From Alectoria sarmentosa (lineage: Eukaryota > Ascomycota > Lecanoromycetes > Lecanorales > Parmeliaceae): a stretch of 64,000 nucleotides of DNA. The translations under genes and the position numbers were made by a program. This document shows, piece after piece, positions 20,934-29,832 of this stretch. Below the pieces are notes generated by a model. That model did not search any database. It had not been told where the DNA came from and was given only the letters and a program-made list of their open reading frames with translations. The stretch lies in the NCBI GenBank assembly GCA_009733775.1, contig WOGZ01000050.1:89223-153222 (forward strand), read 5' to 3'. Each line of letters begins with the position of its first letter. The first letter of the stretch is position 1.

Positions 20934-22616
20934 ATGTTGATTGCTGATATTCGAGACAGTCTCCGTAACCTCATATTCTTCCTCTTCCTCTTGCGATGGA
21001 CAAGAAAAGGTGTCTTGCAGCTCAAAGGCCGCGGGCTCTTCGGAACAGTGGCCGAGGCATACATCTCGATACGACGGACGCTCTACGGCATATTCCTGAG
21101 AACTCCTGGCGTACGTAGCCAAGTCCAAAAGCAAGTCACAGAAGCAATTACCAAGCTCGAAAGAAAGCTGGTCCCCCAAGGGCCCGGCATCAGTCGATAT
21201 CTCACGCTGCCGAAGGAAGGATGGACCGAGCAGCAAGTGAGAGCAGAGCTGGGAAAATTAGGCGATATGGAGCATACAAGCTGGGAAGATGGCCTTGTCA
21301 GCGGAGCAGTCTACCATGGAGGGAACGATTTGATCAAGCTACAATCAGAGGCCTTTGAGAAGTTCAGTGTTGCGAATCCAATACATCCAGACGTCTTTCC
21401 GGGGGTACGGAAAATGGAGGCGGAGATTGTCGCTATGGTTCTGGCCATGTTCAATGCACCAGCTGGAGGAGCAGGAGTTACTACGAGTGGGGGGACAGAG
21501 TCAATATTGATGGCATGCTTGAGCGCAAGGCAGAAGGCGCGCGCAGAACGTGGTGTCACGGAGCCAGAAATGTATGTGCAGCTATCGACTTTGAAGGCCT
21601 TTGCTGACTATCGCAGAATCATACCAGAGACTGCTCACGCAGCGTTTCGTAAAGCTGGCGCATACTTTGGTATCAAGGTTCACCTGGTAGCCTGTCCGGC
21701 ACCAACTTACAGTGTACACATACCCAGTGTTTCTAGTCTAATTAATAGCAATACGATACTTCTTGTTGGGTCTGCCCCAAACTTCCCTCACGGCATTGTT
21801 GACGACATCGCGTCTCTATCCCGGCTCGCTCTGCGCAAGAAAGGATCTCTACCTCTTCATGTCGACTGCTGTCTCGGCTCCTTCCTGGTCCCTTTTCTGG
21901 CTCGCGCGGGTTTTCCGACTGTCCCATTTGACTTTACCCTGAAAGGCGTCACAAGTATTTCCTGCGACACCCATAAATACGGCTTTGCGCCCAAAGGAAA
22001 TTCTGCCCTTCTTTACCGAACCTCGGCGCTCCGCACCTACCAGTACTTTGTCTCCGCTGACTGGTCTGGAGGCGTATACGCCTCACCAAGCATTGCAGGC
22101 TCACGTCCTGGGGCTCTAATTGCCACCTGCTGGGCCAGTCTCATGTCTCAAGGCGAAAGTGGTTATATCGATAGTTGCCATAAGATTGTTGGAGCTGCTA
22201 AGAAAATCGAATCAACAATCCGAGAGCATCCCGCTTTGCGGGACGATCTCAATGTCATGGGAAATCCTCTTGTCAGTGTCGTTGCTTTTACGTCAAAAAC
22301 GCTAAACATCTATGATCTTGCCGATGCTATGTCGAGTAAGGGATGGCACCTCAATGCTTTACAAAGGCCACCAGCCATACATGTGGCTGTTACATTACCG
22401 ATTGTCGCTGCCGTGGACAAACTTGTGAAAGATATAGTAGCAGTGGTAGAAGACGAGAAGGAAAAGGAGAGGGAGAGAATAGTGGAAGGCAAGGGAGCAA
22501 AGGGCGGGGCCAAAGGCGATGCGGCAGCTTTGTACGGTGTCGCTGGGAGCCTTCCGAACCCGAGCGTAGTCAACAGTCTGGCTGAGGGTTTCTTGGACAC
22601 GCTTTATAAGGCTTGA
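20934..22616 (+). CDS. DPL1: sphingosine-1-phosphate lyase (PLP-dependent)
   Basis: Two exons (20934-21571, 21617-22616) give 545 aa. An N-terminal hydrophobic helix (NLIFFLFLLRW) anchors the enzyme in the ER. The group II decarboxylase-fold core shows GVTTSGGTESILMACLSAR, the Asp of LHVDCCLGSF, and the PLP lysine in CDTHKYGFAPKG. It cleaves long-chain base phosphates to a fatty aldehyde and phosphoethanolamine, the exit step of sphingolipid catabolism. The 45-nt intron at 21572-21616 has no stop and is a multiple of three, so the unspliced frame reads through with 15 extra residues. Splicing restores the conserved EPE-III-PETAHAAF block, so it is treated as an intron. A glycine/lysine-rich low-complexity insert precedes the C-terminal NPSVVNSLAEGFLDTLYK. 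Confidence 0.94.
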   Translation: MLIADIRDSLRNLIFFLFLLRWTRKGVLQLKGRGLFGTVAEAYISIRRTLYGIFLRTPGVRSQVQKQVTEAITKLERKLVPQGPGISRYLTLPKEGWTEQQVRAELGKLGDMEHTSWEDGLVSGAVYHGGNDLIKLQSEAFEKFSVANPIHPDVFPGVRKMEAEIVAMVLAMFNAPAGGAGVTTSGGTESILMACLSARQKARAERGVTEPEMYVQLSTLKAFADYRRIIPETAHAAFRKAGAYFGIKVHLVACPAPTYSVHIPSVSSLINSNTILLVGSAPNFPHGIVDDIASLSRLALRKKGSLPLHVDCCLGSFLVPFLARAGFPTVPFDFTLKGVTSISCDTHKYGFAPKGNSALLYRTSALRTYQYFVSADWSGGVYASPSIAGSRPGALIATCWASLMSQGESGYIDSCHKIVGAAKKIESTIREHPALRDDLNVMGNPLVSVVAFTSKTLNIYDLADAMSSKGWHLNALQRPPAIHVAVTLPIVAAVDKLVKDIVAVVEDEKEKERERIVEGKGAKGGAKGDAAALYGVAGSLPNPSVVNSLAEGFLDTLYKA

Positions 22617-25308
22617 GGCTGCTTTGACGGAGCGTGAGCAAGGAATTTGGGGATCATTGGAGGCAACAAGCATGGAAATCTACTGCTCTTTTCATATGCT
22701 ATGAGGCTTCCCTTGCAAGCTTATCAAGAGTTGTCATGATTGGGCCCAGGTAGAACCAAGGGGTGCCTTGTCTCGAATGAACGGATAAGCAAGGTCATCA
22801 GCCAGTCAGTAAAGGTAGAATACTGTAACAGCCGCATCTGCGTGATACGATCAAAGAGCAAGATGGGGAAGCGAAGAGGTGTAGAGATATAATTGTTCGT
22901 TCAGATTAAGCGAGCTCTAGCGCCATTAGCGCTAAAAGAAAGGTCAAGTAACAATACATGTCTTTGTCTTGGGCTGTGTCTTGCAGCCACTGCTGACACG
23001 GTCATCAGAACTGCTCCCTCATCAGTATACTTGAGGTGTCGAAGGGCAATCGTCAAACACGGTTACGCTGCCTCCCGTGGCTTCATAGCGTCTACCAGGG
23101 CATAATGGCAATGGTATCGAACCCCAAGGCATACTTCTGCGACCAGGGCAAACGCGAACTGGTATAGGATAGGCGTGGATATCGAATCCAAATATGATAC
23201 CGGTGTTTGAGATGGGCTTTCTAAAAAGGGATCATACCTGGATCCTTACTGGTCAGTCGAGTACTTTGTCATATCAACACTCTCTCTTCATGACGTAGTC
23301 ATCATTTCGCATTGGCGCCGGCGGCAGCAGCAAGCAATGCTGCAGCACTCTTCTTCTCTGCCCTAAGGAATCCGAGTCTCTCTTTATCAAACGTAAGGGA
23401 ATGTAGCAAAAGTCATGCACAGAGGCAACTTCAAAATGCCTAGAATTCCACAACCGAAAGATAGGACTCCAGACATACCAATCCTAAAAGCTCCGTCCTT
23501 TTCGATTTGTGCACAAGTTTTGTGGGTTGCAACCAAAACAACTCGACCCATATTCTGTTGAAAGATACTGGGTAAAGGATACTGAACGCGTGCGACACGA
23601 TTCTCTTTTACAAGAAATGACGTTTTTTTGAAGGGAGCATCGCTAAGTACTAATGCTACTAATTTCTGACAAAGCGCCTGAAGTGTAGGACTTGTAATGA
23701 AAACTCGGCGACGTGGTCCTGGCTTGATATTTATTTTGGACAATGCTGAGGCAGATTACATCGTTTTGACGTTGCTAGATGACTTGGCATTGATTATATA
23801 GCTTTGGTTGGTTTTGTCTCTCACGAGTTTACGGTTAAAGCTGAACCTTTGAAGCTGCAGTGTCCGTTAGAACAAAGTCGTAGAAAGAAGTTTTGCTGCA
23901 GTAAGCGAGCCCCCACAATTGAAACACGGATAGACTTGTAAGAATTCATTGAATATAGCCTTGTCTTGCACAGATTGACTTGGAACACATTATTGCTGTG
24001 TGGTAATCAATTTTGGGTTGGGGGGGGGAGACGATCTAGCGCAAATGCCAAGAAAAGGCATTCTAAATCTCCGACCTTGGATCAACATTCATTCAGCCCA
24101 CATTCATAGACCCTGGGTCGAATTTCCTCCTTTTACTCGATACCAAGAGCTGCAGCATGCTTCTCAAAGTTCCCTGTCGAACACCACCTTTACCGCCGAT
24201 CTACCTCCCGGCCTGCCCTACCGAGAGAGACTTCCGTTGATCGAAAAGGGCGCTCCAAGTGTCGCACTCAACCAGCATCATTCTGCAATCTAGGAAATCG
24301 ATAGCAAGTCTCTTAGTGGCGTGGCGTTGCGTAAGCTGTTGCTATCATTCACGGAGTGAGCCGAAATCGCTGGGCCACTTGCACACGCAGGCTACCATGT
24401 CGATAGCCTAGTGCTGCATGAAAGACAGGAAATGGAGGGTTGCTGAACAAGGCGTTGGTCTAGCTGGTACGGGTATTTCTAGACGAGCCTTTTCGATTTG
24501 AAATGCGTCTCCTTCCCGCGCCATGGATCCGAGGGTGCTTGACAGGTCCCATCCTGCATGAGTACCTACTTATTTTTTTTCATTCTCGGGGGTATGTACT
24601 GTCGGGGTAGGATTTAGTCGCCCTTGGCGTGAGAATCACGGGTCCTCGACACAGCGAGAGCTCTACCGCAGACGATCTTGGTGGCAAATCTCGGGATTTA
24701 ATGTTCTCTCTTCATCACGCTATGGAAGATGTGTTCTCCAAGGGCGCTGATTATCAAGAACTAAGGTGAAGAAATAGAGTTGACTGGTTGTTGACGGGCC
24801 ATTTTTTGCGGGCCCGCCACCGGGAACTAAAATTTTTCAGCCTTGCCGAGCTGCCTCACCAGATGTCTGTTTACTGATCCATAAAGTAAGCTCAATATTG
24901 ACCAGGCGCAGCTACAAGCGCGCACGGCGAGTTGCTCGACAGGTGTAATGAGAAGCTTGAAGCGATGATGTTTTAGCCATCAAACCATGATCATGGCAGG
25001 TGCATAAGTTGGCATACATTTTGGATGGAGTAGCTCGGCAAGGCTGAAAGCTCTCAATGTTTTGGATCCAGTCATGCGAACCAGTATACTACCTCGGCAC
25101 CGTCTCACGGTAGTCACCATTCCGCCAACTCCCCCCGTTGGTGCCCGAACACCTAGGCTCGGCCCACGACTGGTTCCCTCAAAGCCTGGAAGCATGATCA
25201 ATCTTACACTACTACGAGACCCCCACACCACTTCTTAGCACCCTGCACGACAGGGCGTCGGCATCAGCATTCTTGTCCGCGCCTTCAAATCTTTCCTGAC
25301 TTATTGTA

Positions 25309-25352
25309 TACGAGTCTTATCCGTCTCAAATCACTGCTTCGCGCTTCTGCTA
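25309..25352 (+). repeat. dispersed repeat copy 1
   Basis: The segment GAGTCTTATCCGTCTCAAAT and the following 20 bases match a second segment at 26576-26619 with a few differences, mostly C/T or G/A. It looks like a diverged dispersed repeat in the gene-poor island. Confidence 0.55.
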
Positions 25353-26437
25353 TGACCCCTATTCAATTTCGTCACGTCCGAACGCCAATAGCTCTTACAT
25401 TAAGTAGATTGCAGATCTCTAGTGGCATGCATGACTCTGGCAAAAGCTTGGCATTTCGACCCGCTCCCATCCTCTATGTGCATTAGGTATAGATTATCTG
25501 AATCTTGTCGATACTGAGCAACGTCACCTGACTCATAACATCAACGTCGATGAAGATTTGAGCATTTGACCGTAAAGCCAAGACTAACTATGTCGCAACA
25601 AATTGAACTTCAAACGTCGTTGAAAACATCTCGAATTCAAGGTACCTATTAATGCATGATTCAACTTTTGAGCTTCTTGGCATCGCACTTTCCGTGAAGA
25701 TCACATTCGTAGGAAGACCATTGGCTACAGCAAGCGAAAATCTATAATTGAAACGCCGTTAGATCTGCAACGAGCTACCTTCCTTATGCTCTGCATCAGG
25801 CGCACACCCTCTTTCCACCACCCCCCAGATCGATACATGTACATGTTCTCAAATCGGGTTAGCTTCCTAGGGGAGTCACTGGCGGTGAAACACTTTCTTA
25901 CCGTGTACGTTGGAGGCAGCGACTTCTCTCGCTGAGACGTAGGTAGGTAGACATTTGAAGCTCGGACGCCAAGCATCAAGCATCACGGTGGCAGCCATGG
26001 CAATTTCATTCGTGGCGCTTTGCCGAATTATTCAAACGGCTTGCAACGCTGTTTTCTTTCCGTGATATCTATCAGGCTTTGAGGCTTTCAATCCTCGTCT
26101 CCATTTCGCTTCTTTCCCCAATTGGAGGAGGTGCACACGTATCGAAAGAGGGTGCACACCTAGCACTACCCTAACTGATTGACTGTTTTCTTTGACCTGA
26201 TTCACTGAGAGGATCAGGTCACTGTGTAACTGTTGGCGGGTTTTGGGAGCAGCAAGTTGCAATGCCAAGCGTTTCATGCATGCTTACGCCAAGGGTACTT
26301 GTATTTCGTAATCATTTGTCATAGGGAGTCTCTCCCATCTGGGTGGGTTGTGAACGTATCGTCTGTCAAATCACACTCCTCTCTGCTTTCTGCCATCCCT
26401 GCTGCTCCTCTCTTGTTTCGTCGTATCTAAACTCTAA

Positions 26438-26533
26438 TAACTCATATCGGATTCTGAAGATATGGATATTTTGTAATCAGCATTATAACTCATATCGAAT
26501 TCTGAAGATGTGGATGTTTTGTAATCAGCATTC
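26438..26533 (+). repeat. 48-bp tandem duplication
   Basis: Two direct copies with a 48-bp period, beginning TAACTCATATCG(G/A)ATTC and ending TTTTGTAATCAGCATT. Only three differences are seen, all G/A. A recent local duplication. Confidence 0.85.
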
Positions 26534-26575
26534 ACGTCAACACTTTGGACAAGGCTTTCCTTTCTTCCCCAACGC

Positions 26576-26619
26576 TAGGAGTCTTATCTGTCTCAAATCA
26601 TTTCTCCACGCTTCTGCCA
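26576..26619 (+). repeat. dispersed repeat copy 2
   Basis: Second copy of the segment at 25309-25352, in the same orientation and 1.27 kb away. Confidence 0.55.
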
Positions 26620-26817
26620 TCATTGCTACCCAACTAGAGCAAGCCAATTTCTAGCCAAAGTGTCGAGAGGCTGCCTCTAGCTCGACCGAGAGATTCGCCA
26701 GCGAACGAAGGTAGATGGTGCATTCTCTCAACTGAGCCATAATTACCACGCGATAATCTCTCGTCCTGGAGGAGTCCATCTCATCGGTTTTTCATCCGCT
26801 TCATCCTTCGACTTTCT

Positions 26818-28830
26818 ATGCCTGCACACTGTTCCCTCCTCCGGCAGAGGCCTCTCTCCTCCTCAATGTCTCGCATTTTGCCAGTGACAAGACTTGGCAA
26901 GGGTGCTCCAGCACCTTTGTACAACACCAGATTTGGATCTTCGCGAGCTCCTCCCAGTGCTCCGAATGGCATTACCGGGCAGGTCTGCAATTGGATAGAT
27001 TCAGTTCAGCTCTCTGATATCCCCGCGGACATCCAACGCAAGGTCAAGTATCTGATTCTCGATGGTATCGCTTGTGCTATTGTAGGACCAAAGCTGCCTT
27101 GGTAAAGCACTTTCTGGATATCTTACTGTTCGAGACTGCTTTTTGACTCGTCAGACATGTTGCAGGAGCTGATTGGCCATTTTAACCACCCTCTTATACC
27201 CCAGACCTGTCTTATTCCACAAAACTCTATCTAAAAATGGAAATGCTGACTCCCCCAGGTCAAGAATAGGTACGAAAGCTATACTGGACATGGAGGGGCC
27301 TGGCAAGTGTACGGTCTTTGGCTGGAACAGGGTACGAGCAGCCTTTACTTTTCCTTTGCTTCGAATTATTCTCCGCTTGCTTGTACGTTTTACTGAGGAC
27401 AGCCAGAGCACAACTCCGCTCAATGCAGCCCTCTTGAATGGGTCTTTCATCCAAGGATTCGAGCTTGATGATGTGCACGTTAATGCACCGTGGCATGCCA
27501 ACTCAATTATACTGCCAGCTCTGTTTGCTGCAGCCGAGTACGCTCACGCGTCGGATCCCGAATCGAAGATCGATGGTGCACAATTTCTCCTCTCCACTGT
27601 CGTAGGCTTCGAGATCGGCTCCCGAGTCGGCCGTGCTCTCCACGGTCACGAGATGCTGAGCCGTGGGTGGCATAGTGTAGGTGTTCCTTGAGGAGACTTC
27701 AGTCTGGCCGCAAATAGCTGAGGTATCCGAAACAGGGCGCCGTCTTCGGTCCTCCAGGGGCAGCAGCTGCCGTATCTAAAGTACGTATATTCGGAGTCCT
27801 TGTTTCCTCTTTTAAACCAAATATTGAGTCTTGAGACATGTCTTGGAAGCTTCCGCGCTCTGGACGTCTTTCAAAGCTTGTCATACCCCCTGAAACAAGC
27901 AAGACTGACTCCGAAATCATAATCCAGCTCCTTGACCTCCCCCCCGGAATAACAGAGGATGCCCTTGGCACAGCGTGCACCCAAGCCTGCGGTTTGATGT
28001 CTGCGCAGTATGAAAGCACTGCTAAGCGTATGCAACACGGGTTTGCCGCCCGCAACGGACTCTTTGCCGCTTTGATGTCAAAAGAGAATTACACAGGCAT
28101 CGATCAAGTCTTGGAGAGACCATACGGCGGCTATCTCTCTACCTTCGGCCAAGGTTCGAAACACGATCCCCCGTATGTAGAGAGCGAGCTTGTTACTGGT
28201 TTGGGATGGGACTGGAGAGGTATTGAAGGGATCAGACTCAAGGACCACAACTCGATGATCGCGACACATGCTCCTGTTGATTGTATAGCTAAGCTGCAGC
28301 GAAAGCACCCCGAAAGATTCACCGACCTCGGATCCATAAGCAACATCCTTATCGAGCAGTCCAAGGCTCCCTACAAACACGGTGGTCAGGAAATCGATCG
28401 GCCCATTACAACGACCGGGGCTCAGATGAGTACGCGATACATCGCTGCTGTACAGCTGCTAGATCGAAATGTCCTGCTCCAACAGTTCACCGCGGCAAAC
28501 CTTGATCGTGATGGTACCTGGGATTTGGCACAGAAAGTTGATTGCGTTTGGAATGAGGAATTTGACGAAAAGAGTGCTTGGTACACGAGAGTGTCGGTAA
28601 CATTCAGCGATGGCGAACGGTTAGTGCAGGAAATGCCGGTCTCGAAAGCTATCGAAAGCCTTCTTCCCGAGGATAAGATCAAAGAGAAATGGACGTTGCT
28701 TACGGATGGACTCATTGACACTATGAGGAGAGATGCCTTGGAGAATGCTATAATGTCGTTGGAAAATCTGGGCGATGTAACGGAAATAAGTAGGATGCTA
28801 GCAGCAGAGGTTGGGGGAGCGCTCGACTGA
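26818..28830 (+). CDS. MmgE/PrpD-family enzyme, cis-aconitate decarboxylase-like
   Basis: Five exons (26818-27101, 27259-27331, 27407-27676, 27736-27780, 27928-28830) give 524 aa. The first 50 residues are basic, Ser/Arg-rich and non-acidic, resembling a mitochondrial presequence. The MmgE/PrpD core follows: VKYLILDGIACAIVGPKLPW, FELDDVHVNAPWHANSII, RGWHSGAVFGPPGAAAA, ACGLMSAQY and KRMQHGFAARNGLFAAL. These blocks correspond to those of cis-aconitate decarboxylase (CAD/IRG1), including the His of GWHSG, the Lys-Arg before QHGFAARNG and a His in ATHAPVD. Decarboxylation of cis-aconitate to itaconate is therefore possible, but 2-methylcitrate dehydratase-like activity is not excluded. No itaconate transporter or export gene lies next to it. 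The exon 3 acceptor could also be 9 nt upstream. Two of its introns resemble the introner-like family. Confidence 0.85.
27102..27258 (+). repeat. intron related to introner-like family (diverged)
   Basis: 157-nt intron of the decarboxylase-like gene. Its 3' part reads AGACCTGTCTTATTCC then AAATGGAAATGCTGACTCC, which lines up with AGACATGTCTTCTAACCC and AAAGGGAAATACTGACTCC of the intron at 36762. The 5' part is too diverged to align by eye. Confidence 0.45.
27781..27927 (+). repeat. intron related to introner-like family, with inverted repeat
   Basis: 147-nt intron of the decarboxylase-like gene. TTCGGAGTC at 27790-27798 is the exact reverse complement of GACTCCGAA at 27907-27915, so the ends could pair. 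It contains the palindrome AGACATGTCT at 27834-27843, also present in the intron at 36762, and ends with the same ACTGACTCCGAA motif. Confidence 0.55.
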
Positions 28831-29832
28831 GTAATGGAATGTAAGACTCTTGCACGAGCTTTCCAACTTTTTTCCTTTTCGTATGCTGTCGGAATTTTGA
28901 GGGGAGTTCTCACTGGGAAGCGGGCTTCAAGCTATAGGATGCCTCCAGTAGTGAGCGTCAGAACTATTGTAGAGGGACTGCAGGCGAGCCATTAATATAT
29001 AGAATCATCTGTCTAGATGGTGAAGGGCATGTTGAACGCATGGACAGTTTTGCTGGGCGTGAAAATTACCTAAGCCAAGCTAAATATGCTGCTAATGCCT
29101 CAAAAGGCTAGCGCGTTGAGCTGATTCCTCTGCATCAAAATGTGGCAAATGGCAAAGCCGGCGGGGTAAGGAAAATGAGTCCAATTGGATAAGGCAAAGG
29201 GGGGAATGGGAATTGAAGCAGGTGTTCATCACCTTGCTCTTGCTACCTGCATGTAACGACTTGGCGTCACGGGAAGCCGTGGCCTTCAGGCCGTGGTCTG
29301 TTGTCTGGAATTGAGGACTGAGAGCAAGAAAAAGAAATGGACATGAGACATTTCTTCAGGCGCGAAAAGGTGGTTGCAAGCCATCCGTTTGCATGAAAAC
29401 TCCGGCTGGCTGGAAGACTTGGAACAGTCCAAGATATGACTGCTATTGAGTCCTGGCAGGGGCCTGACCAAGGCCTCAACTTTTAAAACGTTGGGTAGCA
29501 TCCAGCATGCCTTTTTCTTGGTCGAGTGCTTGGCTCCCTCCCTCTGACTTACTCTCGAGTCGAAATTACTTTCTCATTACTTTCTCATTTACTTTCTCAT
29601 ACATTTCATTAGTTGCATTTTAAACATCGGCTGCTTCTGATCTCCCTGCAAAAGGTTGGGCCAACCCCAACTCCCCCATTGAACTCATATCTCATCATCT
29701 ATCGGCCTCGAAAAGGAGAAAGTAGAACTCGCAGGAGCAGACAATACGGACTTCTTACCTTAGAAGTCCTTTCCAATCTCCCATTCCATTGACAAGAAGC
29801 CCAGAGCCCCAACGATAATCTCAGAAGTAGTC
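28831..29832. other. intergenic, no gene seen
   Basis: 1 kb between the decarboxylase-like gene and the VIT/VWA gene. No supported coding region; a short pyrimidine-rich repeat lies at 29565-29600. Confidence 0.5.
29565..29600 (+). repeat. short tandem repeat ATTACTTTCTC x3
   Basis: Three near-exact tandem copies of an 11-12-base pyrimidine-rich unit about 230 bp upstream of the VIT/VWA start codon. Confidence 0.8.

Larger units (their letters stand above)
22617..26817. other. 4.2-kb gene-poor island
   Basis: No convincing gene in 4.2 kb, against an average spacing below 1 kb in the conserved part of the window. Between 23300 and 23750 on the minus strand a coding-like frame (VATHKTCAQIEKDGAFRI, donor-like GTATGT) and a separate tail (KERLGFLRAEKKSAAALL) look like the last two exons of a decayed or unrecognised gene; no start was found. 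A G-run of nine lies at about 24020 and a T-run at 24573. Repeats at 25.3 and 26.4-26.6 kb are listed separately. Confidence 0.45.

Noticed and set aside
23387..23743. 118-codon minus-strand ORF
   Set aside because: It begins with a non-ATG codon and no complete gene could be assembled. It is mentioned only as exon-like remnants in the gene-poor island.
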